Assembly: GCA_965279065.1 (NCBI GenBank)
Contig: OZ257134.1
Coordinates: forward strand, 1,178,001 to 1,242,000
Direction: 5' to 3'
Length of the DNA: 64,000 bases
Source: JAKAXS01 sp965279065
GTDB taxonomy: Bacteria; Pseudomonadota; Alphaproteobacteria; Rhizobiales; Hyphomicrobiaceae
Position 1 is the first letter of the stretch, and every line of letters starts with the position of its first letter. The notes under the pieces were generated by a model. That model did not search any database and was not told where the DNA came from. It worked only from the letters and a program-made list of their open reading frames with translations. Below are positions 52,635 to 64,000 of this stretch, in pieces. Made by a program: the position numbers and the translations under genes.

Positions 52635-55306
52635 GTCTCTCCCGCACCTTCCGCCCGCTGCGGCGAGGCCGCGATGAGCGAGGTGATGTCTACCAGTACC
52701 TGCGGCAGGCGCAGGCCACCCGGATAGGCCAGATACTTCGGCCGCCATTCGGGATGAAACTTGTTCTTGTAGGCCCGCAGGCCTTCGAAATTGTAGAACC
52801 GGTCGCCGGTGCGCGAAACGAAGCGCGCCAGCCTGGTCCACAGTGGCGCCAGCCGGTGTTGCGGTAGCCCAGACAGCGGCGACATGCCCAGGTTGAACCA
52901 CTGGTAGCCGTCTTTCTTCGCCAGCTCCATCAGCGAGATGAACAGCAGATCCATCACACCCTGCGGCGCGTCTGGCCGCGACCGCATCAGGTCGACGGAG
53001 TACTGCTCGACGCCGGCGCCGCGCCAGATGTTGGCGAACGCCACGGCCTGCTCGCCGAGCCGGATCACCGCCATGTCGAACTGCGCCAGATAGCTCTCTG
53101 ACCAGAAGCCGAGCGAGAATCCCTTCTCGCGCTGCTCGCGATCCAACAGCCAGGCATCCGAGACAACTTTCAGTTCTGGCAGCAGGGCAGGGACGTCGCG
53201 CGCCGGAACGATCTGCAACACCATGCCGGATTTCTCCGCCTTCGCCTTGGCTTGACGCAACTTGCGCCCCTCGCCGCCCTCAAGCGTGAACTTCGCCAGA
53301 TCGACCCATGCTTCCTCGCCGAGCTTCACGAGCGAGAAACCAGCGTCCAGATAAGCCGGCAGGAAGTTCCGTGTCACCTGATAGAAGACCGGTATCCCGG
53401 CATGCAGGTCCACCAGCTCCTTGAATTGCCACACGAGGTCGAGCCGTGCCTCCTCCTCGGTGACGACCGGATCGCCCATCGCGATCCAGCTCGATCCCTG
53501 GATGCCGTACATGACGAAGCCGCGGTTCTTTTCGTCGAACAGGAAGCGCTTATCACCGAGCAGCGCCAGCCGGTCTTCGGTATTCGGCGACGTGTCGAGA
53601 ATGCCGCGCGCCCGGTCCATCTCCTGGGGATCGACGACGTCGACAAGCTGCGACGGCCGGTGCAGCACTTCGTAGGCGAGCACCAGCAGCGCCGTCACGG
53701 CGACACCAAGCGAGGCGCGCAAGAAGCGGGGGGCGTCGTCGCGATAGGCGAAATCCCACCACAGCGTGTCCGTGTAGGAAACACCGCGGTACGTCAGCAT
53801 GCCGATCCAGATCGAGATGCCGAGCGCGATGGCGATCGCCAGCAGCTCCGCGGCGCTGGGCGCACGCGCGAACAGCCCGCCCTGGCGATAGAAGCGATGC
53901 CGGCTGGCCACCAGCAGTGCAATGACGAACAGGCACACCAGCGCCTCTTCGTAGTCGAAGCCCTTCGCCAATGAGAACAGCGCACCCAGTCCCAGCAACG
54001 CCACCGCCGCCCGCCACGCCGACTCCAGTCGCCGCGCCAAACCGTGCGCGATGATCAGCAGCAGCGCGCCGGCCACGCTGGCGATGAAGTGCGAGGCCTC
54101 GACGAACGGTAGCGGCACGCTGTGACGCAGCAGCGCCATGCGATCGTGTTCCGCAGGCAGCGCGCCGGAGACCAGCAGCACGAAGCCGCCCAGGAACACC
54201 ATGATGGCGGCGACCGTCGGGATCAGCGGGGCGATGATCGAGCCGAAGGCGACGGCACCCTTCGTCACGGGTGCCGCCTTGGCGCGCAGCTCGAACAGCG
54301 CGAACAGGCCGGCGGCGACCGCCATCGGGATCAAATAATAGATGACGCGAAATGCCAGCAGCGACGCCAATAACGCGCCATGCTCGACGCCGGCGAGCCC
54401 GAGGAACAGCGTGCCTTCGAATACGCCCAGGCCACCCGGGATGCTGCTGATCACGCCGAACGTCGCCGCTGCCGCGAAGACGACGAGAAACGGCAGGAAA
54501 CCGAGCGGCGTCTCGGGCGGCAGCAGCACGTAAAGTGCCGCCGCCGATGCAACGAGATCGCCTGCGCCGATCAGTACCGCCAGTGCCGAAGTCGACGTCG
54601 ACGGCACGGCCACCGCAGCATCAGCGGGTGCCGTCTCGCTTCGCCAGGAATAAAGCAGCCACGCGCCGACCGCCGCCAGAATTGCTGCGCCGGTTGCCGT
54701 CGCCCAGCCGGCTTGCAGCCCGGCCACGCGCGTCGCGACGTCTGGCGCCGCAATTAGCGCCAGGGCGGTCACGACGATCAATCCAAGCCAGAAGCCCGCG
54801 CTCGCCAACAGACTGGTCGCGACGATCTGTTCGCCCGACAACCCGGCCGACCCGTACAGCCGCATCCGCACCGCGCCGCCGGTCAGCACGCCGAAGCCAA
54901 GATTGAACGTGAACGTCTGGCTGATGAACGACGTCAGCGCCACGAGCCACGCCGGTACCGTGCGTACGCCCAGGTGCCGCAGGGCCAGGAAGTCATACCC
55001 TGCGAGCGCGGCGTATGACGCGGCCGTGGCGGCGACCGCCAGCGCGATATGCCCCCAGCTGATGCGCGCGGTAGCCGCGCGGATGTCGACCCACGTTACC
55101 GTCTGGATCTGATGATAGAGGAACACGGTGACGGCTGCGAACAGCGCCAGCGCCAGCAGCGACTTCAGGATCGTCCAACCGCTGCGCCCGATCAGGCTCT
55201 CCGCGCGTTCCTGCAGCGTCTCCCGGCTGCGCACGCCGTCGATGATGCCATCGTCTGTGCCGTGCACGCCGTGCGCGATTTCGGGCTCGTCCGTATCGGT
55301 CGTCAT
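52631..55306 (-). CDS. lpiA: Bifunctional lysyl-phosphatidylglycerol synthase/flippase (MprF/LpiA)
   Basis: 891 residues. The N-terminal two thirds has about 14 membrane segments (flippase), for example FGVISSIPGGLGVFEGTLFL and LPAEHDRMALLRHSVPLP. The C-terminal DUF2156 aminoacyltransferase domain has FVMYGIQGSSWIAMGDPV, YQVTRNFLPAYLDAGFSLVKLGEEA and YQWFNLGMSPLSGLPQ. It transfers lysine (or another amino acid) from tRNA to phosphatidylglycerol and flips it, giving resistance to cationic peptides and acid. Operon with acvB. Confidence 0.93.
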   Translation of the reverse strand: MTTDTDEPEIAHGVHGTDDGIIDGVRSRETLQERAESLIGRSGWTILKSLLALALFAAVTVFLYHQIQTVTWVDIRAATARISWGHIALAVAATAASYAALAGYDFLALRHLGVRTVPAWLVALTSFISQTFTFNLGFGVLTGGAVRMRLYGSAGLSGEQIVATSLLASAGFWLGLIVVTALALIAAPDVATRVAGLQAGWATATGAAILAAVGAWLLYSWRSETAPADAAVAVPSTSTSALAVLIGAGDLVASAAALYVLLPPETPLGFLPFLVVFAAAATFGVISSIPGGLGVFEGTLFLGLAGVEHGALLASLLAFRVIYYLIPMAVAAGLFALFELRAKAAPVTKGAVAFGSIIAPLIPTVAAIMVFLGGFVLLVSGALPAEHDRMALLRHSVPLPFVEASHFIASVAGALLLIIAHGLARRLESAWRAAVALLGLGALFSLAKGFDYEEALVCLFVIALLVASRHRFYRQGGLFARAPSAAELLAIAIALGISIWIGMLTYRGVSYTDTLWWDFAYRDDAPRFLRASLGVAVTALLVLAYEVLHRPSQLVDVVDPQEMDRARGILDTSPNTEDRLALLGDKRFLFDEKNRGFVMYGIQGSSWIAMGDPVVTEEEARLDLVWQFKELVDLHAGIPVFYQVTRNFLPAYLDAGFSLVKLGEEAWVDLAKFTLEGGEGRKLRQAKAKAEKSGMVLQIVPARDVPALLPELKVVSDAWLLDREQREKGFSLGFWSESYLAQFDMAVIRLGEQAVAFANIWRGAGVEQYSVDLMRSRPDAPQGVMDLLFISLMELAKKDGYQWFNLGMSPLSGLPQHRLAPLWTRLARFVSRTGDRFYNFEGLRAYKNKFHPEWRPKYLAYPGGLRLPQVLVDITSLIAASPQRAEGAGET

Positions 55307-55414
55307 GATTGAAATGCTGATCCCATGAATGCGCGCCTCTTACACCCGGCCCGAATGTCGAACAACCGTCGCGGGCTCTACGTGTCGATGTTCCGCAGAC
55401 GGTGTGGCCGCCGG

Positions 55415-56902
55415 CTAGCTGGTCCAGCCGTAGCGCCGGGGAACCGCGCTCAGGAACGTCCGCAGCCGCTCGGAATCCTCATGTGCCACATTGAAGCGGA
55501 ACCAGATGCTCTCTGGCGGCGAAACATGGAAGAAATCACCCGGCGCCAGCACCAGGCCGTCTTTCAAAGCGTCCTCCGCGATCAGCCGCGCGTTGCACGT
55601 TTCGCTGGGTGGCACCTGCCAGCCGGCGCTGAGAAACATCCCGCCGTCCGGCGCTGCCAGCACAGACAGCCCGGCCGCCTCCAATACAATCTGATAGGCC
55701 TCACGCGCCGCCGTCATGCGCGTGCGAATGCGCTCGACCGAGCGGCGGTGATTGGGATCGGCGAGAACCTCCAGCACGATGCGCTCGCTGATTTCTGACG
55801 TCGTGAGTCCGGTCACCATCTTCGTGCGCAGGATATCCTGCACCAGCTTGGCGCTGCAGGCGAGGTAGCCGGCGCGCAGCGACGGTGCGATCGTCTTGGA
55901 ATAGCCATTGACCGAGATCACGCGTTGCATGCCGTCCAGCGCCGCCAGGCACGGATCGAAATCGTTGCCGAAGCTGCGGCAGATATCGTCTTCAACGATC
56001 AGGAAGTCGAACTTCTCTGCCAGCGCCAGCAGGCGATAGGCATCCGTCGGCCGCAGCGTCGTGCCGAGCGGGTTGTGCAGCACCGTTGTCACGAACATCG
56101 CTTTTGGCCGATGCGTCTGCGCCAGCTGTGCCGCCGCCTCCAGGTCGAGGCCGTTGGCGCCCCTTGAGACGGGCAGCAGCTTGCAGCCGTGACGCGCGAT
56201 CAGCCCGTTGAGATTGGAATAGCCCGGGCTCTCCACCAGCACGGCATCGCCCGGCTGCAGGCAGGTGCGCACCACGAGATCCAGCGCGTGCGTCACGCCA
56301 TGCGTCAGCACGATCTGGTCGGGCGAAACCGCAAACAGGCGCTCGCTGAGATCGCGCGCGATGTGTTGGCGCAGACGGCCAAAACCCGCCGGATGCCCAT
56401 AGTTGACCAGCTGCTCCGCCTTTGATCGTGCCACGCGGCGGATGGCGTCGCTGATGATGGTGCGATCCGAATACCAGTCCGACGGCAGCCACCCGCAACC
56501 CGGCGACGCCAGCATGCGACCGTGCGTGAACACGTCAGACGACAGCCAGAAATCGCTGATGCCGGTCGCTTCGGCCTGCGCCGGCTCCGTCACGGCCGCG
56601 GTCGACGTCGTGCCGCGGTTGAGCACGAAGTAGCCCGCTCCCCGTCGCGCCGCGACGACATAGCGTGCCGTCAACAGGTCGTAGGCGCCCGCCACGGTAA
56701 AGGTGCTGACACCCAGCTGCCGTGCCATGTCCCGCACCGAAGGCAATTTGGCACCCGCCGCCAGCCGACCGGCCGCGGCGGCATCTGCAATCGTCCGCGC
56801 AATCTGCTCGACCAGGCCGACGTCGCTGTCGCGATCAACCGCAAGCTCTGCGAGCGCTGTGGTCCGTGCGTCTGCCCGAGGCAGATCCTTGAGCTGGTTC
56901 AT
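55415..56902 (-). CDS. MocR-type transcription regulator (GntR HTH plus aminotransferase domain)
   Basis: 495 residues. A winged-helix GntR domain (about 25-95: QIARTIADAAAAGRLAAGAK, VRDMARQLGVSTFTVAGAYD) is fused to a fold-type I PLP domain with the Schiff-base lysine in SVNGYSKTIAPSLRAGYLA. It is divergent from ald-transaminase-mmsA, and MocR members such as TauR control exactly such transaminase genes. Direct and inverted repeats of TGTATTG in the intergenic region are likely its operators. The inducer is probably the amino compound or PLP adduct. Confidence 0.88.
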   Translation of the reverse strand: MNQLKDLPRADARTTALAELAVDRDSDVGLVEQIARTIADAAAAGRLAAGAKLPSVRDMARQLGVSTFTVAGAYDLLTARYVVAARRGAGYFVLNRGTTSTAAVTEPAQAEATGISDFWLSSDVFTHGRMLASPGCGWLPSDWYSDRTIISDAIRRVARSKAEQLVNYGHPAGFGRLRQHIARDLSERLFAVSPDQIVLTHGVTHALDLVVRTCLQPGDAVLVESPGYSNLNGLIARHGCKLLPVSRGANGLDLEAAAQLAQTHRPKAMFVTTVLHNPLGTTLRPTDAYRLLALAEKFDFLIVEDDICRSFGNDFDPCLAALDGMQRVISVNGYSKTIAPSLRAGYLACSAKLVQDILRTKMVTGLTTSEISERIVLEVLADPNHRRSVERIRTRMTAAREAYQIVLEAAGLSVLAAPDGGMFLSAGWQVPPSETCNARLIAEDALKDGLVLAPGDFFHVSPPESIWFRFNVAHEDSERLRTFLSAVPRRYGWTS

Positions 56903-56951
56903 GGTGGGTCTCTGTGTTGGCGAATGAACCTATACACACAACGGCTTCTGG

Positions 56952-57000
56952 CAATACAGTTTGCCGCAATTATGGTTGGTGTATTGGTCAACTGTATTGG
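56952..57000. promoter_or_regulatory. Operator repeats between the MocR gene and ald
   Basis: CAATACAGTT at 56952-56961 is the exact reverse complement of AACTGTATTG at 56990-56999, and TGTATTGG occurs twice in direct orientation (56980-56987 and 56993-57000, 13 bp apart). MocR proteins commonly bind two direct repeats plus a further half site, as seen here. Confidence 0.6.
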
Positions 57001-57095
57001 CTAGACCCCGGCCAAGCCAGTATCTCTGCGCAGGGGTTTGCTGCGCGTGCTGCGCGCCTGCTCCTTAAGTCGCAAATCCAAATGAGGGCGTCGCG

Positions 57096-58211
<1,116 letters not shown>

Positions 58212-58230
58212 TAACGAACGGAACAGTCTC

Positions 58231-59580
58231 GTGAACATGCAGCTCCACAATTCCGGCGTCACCGAAGGCCTGCAGCGCTACTGGCTGCCCTTTACTGCCA
58301 ATCGCTACTTCAAGCAGAACCCCAAGCTCCTGGCGTCGGCCAAGGGCGCCTATTTCACCATGACCGACGGCCGCAAACTGTTCGACTGTCTGTCGGGTCT
58401 GTGGTGCTGCCCGCTCGGCCACGGCCATCCTCATATCGCCGAAGCCCTGAAGCGTCAGGCCGAAAGCCTCGACTATTCAACGGCGTTCCAGATCAGCAAC
58501 CCCGTCACGCTCAGCTTCGCCGCGCGCGTGTCGGCCATGGCACCCGCCGGCCTCGGCCAGGTGTTCTTCACCAACTCCGGCTCTGAATCCGTCGATACCG
58601 CCATCAAGATCGCCGTCGGCTATCATCGCGTCCGCGGCGAGGGCCAGCGCTTCCGCATCATCGGCCGCGAGCGTGGCTATCACGGCGTCGGCATCGGCGG
58701 CATCTCCGTCGGCGGCATGGTCGCCAACCGCAAGATGTTTGCTCCGCTCATGATGCCGGGCGTCGACCATCTGCCGCACACCTACAGCCACGCCGACATG
58801 GCCTTCTCGCGCGGCCAGCCCACCTGGGGCGCACACCTCGCCGACGACCTGGAACGCCTTGTCGCCCTCCACGACGCTGCCACCATCGCCGCCGTCATCG
58901 TCGAGCCGATGGCCGGCTCCACCGGCGTCGTCGTGCCGCCCGTCGGCTATCTGGAGAAGCTGCGCCAGATCTGCACGAAGCACGGCATCCTGCTGATCTT
59001 CGACGAGGTCATCTGCGGCTTCGGCCGTCTCGGCGAGAACTTCGGCGCACAGCGCCTGAACGTCACGCCCGACCTGCTGACCTTCGCCAAGGGCGTCACC
59101 AACGGCACCATCCCCATGGGCGGGGTGCTGGCGACGAACGAAATCTACGAGGCCTTCATGAGCGGCCAGGACGAGGCGGTGGAGTTCTTCCACGGCTACA
59201 CCTATTCCGGCCACCCGATGGCCGCTGCCGCCGGCCACGCCACCTTGGACATCATGGAGAAGGACGGTCTGATCGCCCGCGCCCGCGCCCTCGAACCAGT
59301 CTTGGAGACCGCGATCCACGAGTTGAAAGGCACGCCCGGCATCCGCGACATCCGCAACTTCGGCCTCGCGGCGGCCGTCGAACTGGAAGCCTTCGATGGC
59401 CGCCCCGGCGTGCGTGGCCTGCGCGTGTTCGAACGCGCCCTCGACAACGGCCTGTTGCTCCGCTTCTCAGGCGACACCATCGCCATGGGCCCCCCGTTCA
59501 TTTCCACCGAAGCCGAAATCAAGACCATGTGTGCCACGCTTGGCGACGTCATCGCGGCTGTGACCAGCCCCGATCCCTGA
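58231..59580 (+). CDS. Omega-amino acid (beta-alanine)-pyruvate transaminase
   Basis: Class III PLP aminotransferase of 449 residues, close to Pseudomonas omega-amino acid:pyruvate aminotransferase (RYWLPFTANRYF, LFDCLSGLWCCPLGHGHP, FFTNSGSESVDTAIK, GRERGYHGVGIGG). The PLP aspartate lies in IFDEVICGFGR and the Schiff-base lysine in TFAKGVTNG. It converts beta-alanine (or a similar amine) plus pyruvate to malonate semialdehyde plus alanine. Taurine-pyruvate transaminase is the main alternative, but the following mmsA favours beta-alanine. Confidence 0.88.
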   Translation: MNMQLHNSGVTEGLQRYWLPFTANRYFKQNPKLLASAKGAYFTMTDGRKLFDCLSGLWCCPLGHGHPHIAEALKRQAESLDYSTAFQISNPVTLSFAARVSAMAPAGLGQVFFTNSGSESVDTAIKIAVGYHRVRGEGQRFRIIGRERGYHGVGIGGISVGGMVANRKMFAPLMMPGVDHLPHTYSHADMAFSRGQPTWGAHLADDLERLVALHDAATIAAVIVEPMAGSTGVVVPPVGYLEKLRQICTKHGILLIFDEVICGFGRLGENFGAQRLNVTPDLLTFAKGVTNGTIPMGGVLATNEIYEAFMSGQDEAVEFFHGYTYSGHPMAAAAGHATLDIMEKDGLIARARALEPVLETAIHELKGTPGIRDIRNFGLAAAVELEAFDGRPGVRGLRVFERALDNGLLLRFSGDTIAMGPPFISTEAEIKTMCATLGDVIAAVTSPDP

Positions 59581-59619
59581 GCAAAGGCGACGCCTGAGCG
59601 CGATCGAAAGGATACGACC

Positions 59620-61179
<1,560 letters not shown>

Positions 61180-61190
61180 CCTTGCGAATG

Positions 61191-61214
61191 GGGTCAGACC
61201 CATGGGTCTGACCC
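61191..61214. repeat. Perfect 24-bp palindrome after mmsA
   Basis: GGGTCAGACCCA is followed directly by its exact reverse complement TGGGTCTGACCC, 11 bp after the mmsA stop. It could form a terminator hairpin without T tract; the motif GGGTCAGACCC recurs in many genomes as a dispersed palindrome. The remaining 130 bp to the next gene hold nothing recognisable. Confidence 0.6.
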
Positions 61215-61350
61215 AAGCGACCGGTTCAATCTACAATCTCTGTTATGCAACGTCTCTGCGAAGAGCGATGCGACAACCACCCACCACCGTCATGACGTTA
61301 CGGGAGATTGCAGCGTCGCGATTCCGATGACGGCGCGTTGAGAACGCCGG

Positions 61351-62610
61351 CTACGCCTTGCACCCTGCCGCCCGCCCCAGCAGCAACTCGCGCTCCCGCG
61401 AATTCTTCGTCAGCCCCGCGGCCCGCTCGTACTCCGCGCGGGCTTCATCCAGTCGTCCCAGCTTCTGCAGGAAATCCGCGCGAACGCTCGGCAGCAGGTG
61501 GTACGCCTTCAGCGACGGCTCGCCGACCAGCGTGTCCGCCAGCGCCAAACCCTCGGCCGGCCCGTACGCCATCGCCAGCGCCACCGCACGGTTGAGCTCA
61601 ACGATAGGTGAGGGCGCCCGCTCCGCTAGCTCCTGGTACAGCGTCGCGATCGCCACCCAGTCCGTCTCCGCCGCAGTTCGCGCCCGCGCGTGGCACGCCG
61701 CGATCGCCGCCTGCATCGTGTAGCTGCCGCGCGGCGCCGCCAGCTCCTCAGCCTTCTCCAGTGCCGCCAGCCCGCGCCGGATCAGCAGCTGATCCCACCG
61801 CGCGCGGTTCTGGTCCATCAGCAGCACCGGCTCGCCTTTGGCATCCGTGCGTGCCCCAAACCGCGACGCCTGGATCTCCATCAGCGCCACCAGCCCGTGC
61901 ACCTCCGCCTCGTCCGGCGCCAGCCCCGCCAGCACACGCCCCAGCCGCATGGCGTCCTGGCACAGCTGCGGCCGGATCCAGTCCTCGCCAGCGGTTGCCG
62001 AATAGCCCTCGTTGAAGATCAGGTAGACGACCTGCAGCACCGATGCGACACGCGCCTCACGCTCCGCCCCGCGCGGCACCTCGAACGGCACCTTCGCCTC
62101 CGCCAGCGTCCGTTTCGCACGCACGATGCGCTGCGCCACCGTCGGCTCCGGCACGAGAAACGCCCGCGCGATCTCTTCCGTCGTCAGCCCGCCCAGCATG
62201 CGCAGCGTCATCGCCACGCGCGCTTCCATCGACAGCACGGGATGGCAGGACGTGAACACCAGCCGCAGCAGGTCGTCACCGACGTCGTCATCGAGCGCCT
62301 CATCGAGATCCGGCACGTTGAGCTGCTGGTCGATCTCCAGGTCGCGGCCGATTTCCTCGTGCTTGCGCCGGAGCAGCTTGTTGCGGCGAATGTGATCGAT
62401 CGCCCGGTTCTTGGCCGCCGTCATCAGCCAGGCAGCGGGCTTGTCGGGAACGCCTGCCTTCGGCCATTGCTGCAGCGCCGTCACCAGCGCGTCCTGCGCC
62501 AGCTCTTCGGCAAGCCCCACGTCGCGCACGATCCGCGTCACGCTGGCGATGAGCTTCGGCTGCTCCATGCGCCAGACCGTCTCGATGGTGCGATGTATGT
62601 CCGTAGCCAT
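61351..62610 (-). CDS. ECF-type RNA polymerase sigma factor with C-terminal extension (ECF42-like)
   Basis: 419 residues. Sigma-2 region (about 10-85: VRDVGLAEELAQDALVTALQ, AWLMTAAKNRAIDHIRR) and sigma-4 region (about 125-180: LTLRMLGGLTTEEIARAFLV-like, VPEPTVAQRIVRAKRTLA). A C-terminal 200-residue TPR-like domain (VLQVVYLIFNEGYSATAGED, SPIVELNRAVALAMAYGP, ADFLQKLGRLDEARAEYERA) replaces an anti-sigma factor in this group. ECF42 genes usually sit beside a YCII/DGPF protein; here the sigma gene is flanked by mmsA and a CYTH gene. Confidence 0.88.
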   Translation of the reverse strand: MATDIHRTIETVWRMEQPKLIASVTRIVRDVGLAEELAQDALVTALQQWPKAGVPDKPAAWLMTAAKNRAIDHIRRNKLLRRKHEEIGRDLEIDQQLNVPDLDEALDDDVGDDLLRLVFTSCHPVLSMEARVAMTLRMLGGLTTEEIARAFLVPEPTVAQRIVRAKRTLAEAKVPFEVPRGAEREARVASVLQVVYLIFNEGYSATAGEDWIRPQLCQDAMRLGRVLAGLAPDEAEVHGLVALMEIQASRFGARTDAKGEPVLLMDQNRARWDQLLIRRGLAALEKAEELAAPRGSYTMQAAIAACHARARTAAETDWVAIATLYQELAERAPSPIVELNRAVALAMAYGPAEGLALADTLVGEPSLKAYHLLPSVRADFLQKLGRLDEARAEYERAAGLTKNSRERELLLGRAAGCKA

Positions 62611-62843
62611 TGCAAGCTACCGCTTAGTCCATGTCAGCCGCCGCAGGCAAGCCCTTGTCCCTTCCGGCAGACCGGCCGCGCGGACGCGCGGCGGCATCGT
62701 GATGTCGCCGAAGTGTCATGGCACGTCGCTAGAATTCGTTGTCTTCCCCGTCTGGATGACGCAACTGACTTGTATGCGTTGGACTGAGGAGTGTCCCCCC
62801 GGGCGCTCTTCAGCTCGCATCAACCACCGAGGCGGGTTGGGCG

Positions 62844-63308
62844 ATGGCCCTGGAACTGGAGCGAAAATTTCTGGTGGTTGGCGACGACTGGCGGGCATTG
62901 ACGCGCGCCAGCCGCACCATTCGCCAGGGATATCTTTCTCAGGGCGCCATCAGCATCCGCATCCGGCTGACCGACGACCGGGCGGCCGTGCTGACGATCA
63001 AGGCGGCTGACCAGGGCATCGCGCGCAAGGAATTCGAGTACGATGTGCCGCTGGCCGATGCGACGGAACTGCTATCTCTGTGCGCCGATGGGCAAGTCGA
63101 AAAAACGCGCTACGAAATACCGGCTGGACCAGTCACCTGGGAAATCGACGAGTTCGCGGGGCGCAATGCGGGTTTGATCATCGCTGAGATCGAACTCGAT
63201 CACGCGTCCCAGGCCTTCGCAATGCCCAACTGGCTCGGGCGCGAAGTGACGAGCGAGCAGCGCTACTACAACGCTTCACTCAGCACCAAGCCGTTCCACG
63301 ACTGGTGA
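62844..63308 (+). CDS. CYTH-domain protein (inorganic triphosphatase-like)
   Basis: 154 residues with the ELERKFLV (ExExK) signature at the start, IRIRLTDDRAAVLTIKA basic strands, and the acidic WEIDEFAGRNAGLIIAEIEL block of the triphosphate tunnel fold. Bacterial stand-alone members mostly hydrolyse tripolyphosphate or nucleoside triphosphates. Substrate not readable. Not in an operon. Confidence 0.9.
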   Translation: MALELERKFLVVGDDWRALTRASRTIRQGYLSQGAISIRIRLTDDRAAVLTIKAADQGIARKEFEYDVPLADATELLSLCADGQVEKTRYEIPAGPVTWEIDEFAGRNAGLIIAEIELDHASQAFAMPNWLGREVTSEQRYYNASLSTKPFHDW

Positions 63309-63356
63309 CGGCGGCAGCAGCCCAATGCTTGCTCATGCCCCCGCCACGCGTCCGTC

Positions 63357-63896
63357 TCACCCTTCGGCCTTTGTCTTCATGGCAGCGAGCCCTTTTTCGA
63401 ATTCGCCGCCCACCATCTTGTCCATGTTGAAGAACAGGCACATCACCTTGTTCATCAACGGCGCCGGACCGTACATGGCCCAGGTGACGTTCGTGCCGCC
63501 CGCATCCGGTACGAGGGTGAACTCGGCCTTGTTCTTCGCCTCGAACGGCGTCTTGAAGTGCATGTCGAGTTTCAGTTTTGACGGCGCCGTCACTTCCGAC
63601 ATGACCATCTCGCCTGAGCCGATCTCTTTGTTGCCGTCCCAGGCATAGCGCGCTCCCTGCCCGCTCGCAGGCTCGCTGTAGGTCCGCTTCATGTTGGGAT
63701 CCTTGTGCTCCCACGGCGACCAGGCACCCCAGGCCTTGTAGTCGCTGATGAGCGGAAAGATCTTCTCCGGCGGCGCCTTGATCACCAGCGAACGCTGCAC
63801 GCGGAACTCGTTGGGCTGCGTCGCAGCCGCGTAGGCGACGAGCGCCGCAGCTGCGGCAACCACGACGCCGATGGCGATAAGAAGTGTCTTCAACAT
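63357..63896 (-). CDS. SRPBCC-family protein (polyketide cyclase/START-like)
   Basis: 179 residues. An N-terminal hydrophobic segment (LLIAIGVVVAAAAALVAYAA) suggests a membrane anchor; the rest is a START-like helix-grip domain (IKAPPEKIFPLISDYKAWGAWSPWEHKDP ... GSGEMVMSEV ... AMKTKAEG). Ligand unknown. It is preceded by the end of another minus-strand gene 45 bp upstream. Confidence 0.85.
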   Translation of the reverse strand: MLKTLLIAIGVVVAAAAALVAYAAATQPNEFRVQRSLVIKAPPEKIFPLISDYKAWGAWSPWEHKDPNMKRTYSEPASGQGARYAWDGNKEIGSGEMVMSEVTAPSKLKLDMHFKTPFEAKNKAEFTLVPDAGGTNVTWAMYGPAPLMNKVMCLFFNMDKMVGGEFEKGLAAMKTKAEG

Positions 63897-63941
63897 TGTC
63901 TGTCTCCCAAGCCTAGTGTTCTAGTTGGCTGAAACGGATGC

Positions 63942-64000
63942 TTACTGGATTTTGGCGAACACCTGCTCGCGCATCTGATCTACGGCCGCGCTCGGACCGA
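63942..64000 (-). CDS. C-terminal end of an unidentified protein
   Basis: The last 18 codons (GPSAAVDQMREQVFAKIQ, stop TAA at 63944-63942) of a gene running in from the right edge. Too short to name; same direction and 45 bp from the SRPBCC gene, so probably its operon partner. Confidence 0.6.
   Translation of the reverse strand, partial: GPSAAVDQMREQVFAKIQ

Noticed and set aside
58231..59580. Taurine-pyruvate transaminase
   Set aside because: Possible by family, but no taurine uptake or sulfoacetaldehyde acetyltransferase gene is near, while mmsA follows directly, so beta-alanine is preferred.
61690..62787. 365-codon plus-strand frame opposite the ECF sigma factor
   Set aside because: Arg/His/Gln-rich shadow; the sigma factor on the other strand has clear sigma-2 and sigma-4 regions.

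Overview
The window looks like chromosome of an alphaproteobacterium, most likely Hyphomicrobiales. This rests on gene content (lpiA-acvB type lysyl-phosphatidylglycerol operon, MeaB, MocR regulator with omega-amino-acid transaminase, sigma-54 regulated propane monooxygenase) and on the high-GC codon use of both flanks. The species cannot be named from the sequence alone.

Layout. (1) 1-4.1 kb, minus strand: pyruvate dehydrogenase complex aceE-aceF-lpd (lpd cut by the window edge). (2) 4.2-18.1 kb: a short-chain alkane (propane) oxidation module. A PQQ alcohol dehydrogenase with the lanthanide-type DYD motif and an AcoR/MimR-like sigma-54 activator lie on the minus strand. A divergent plus-strand operon encodes a Zn alcohol dehydrogenase, an unknown small protein, prmA-prmB-prmC-prmD (group 5 soluble diiron monooxygenase), an amidohydrolase, a DUF59-like protein and a dedicated GroEL (mimG type). 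I find near-consensus -24/-12 promoters in front of both the monooxygenase operon and the PQQ dehydrogenase, so one activator probably controls both arms. (3) 18.1-20.8 kb: aquaporin, decayed GGDEF/EAL gene, CBS-pair protein, EF-hand protein. (4) 20.9-27.8 kb, minus strand: nitrate assimilation (nrtABD-type transporter, FAD oxidoreductase, nasA with a truncated C-terminus), preceded by a structured leader. (5) 28.5-29.3 kb: LHPP-like HAD phosphatase.

(6) 30-48.8 kb: a visibly more AT-rich surface-polysaccharide region with asparagine-synthase-like amidotransferase, glycosyltransferases (one a double GT4 fusion), two acyltransferases, a beta-propeller protein and an ABC exporter (Wzm/Wzt). Directly after Wzt comes a methyltransferase whose C-terminus is a regular 21-residue coiled-coil repeat, recalling the WbdD chain-length ruler. 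The repeat runs in frame into two tandem stop codons and resumes after them. A small unrecognised gene cassette with a divergent ribbon-helix-helix regulator sits inside this region. (7) 48.9-49.7 kb: two phage-type small genes next to the 3' end of tRNA-Lys(CTT), which looks like the edge of the acquired region. (8) 49.8-64 kb: core-like DNA with a Cys-rich secreted peptide, MeaB, acvB/lpiA, a beta-alanine (omega-amino acid) catabolic set under a MocR regulator, an ECF42-like sigma factor, a CYTH protein and an SRPBCC protein.

The modules connect metabolically: propane is hydroxylated by PrmABCD, alcohols are oxidised by the NAD- and PQQ-dependent dehydrogenases, and any propionyl-CoA formed would need methylmalonyl-CoA mutase, whose chaperone MeaB is also present. 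The last link is inference; no mutase gene is in the window.
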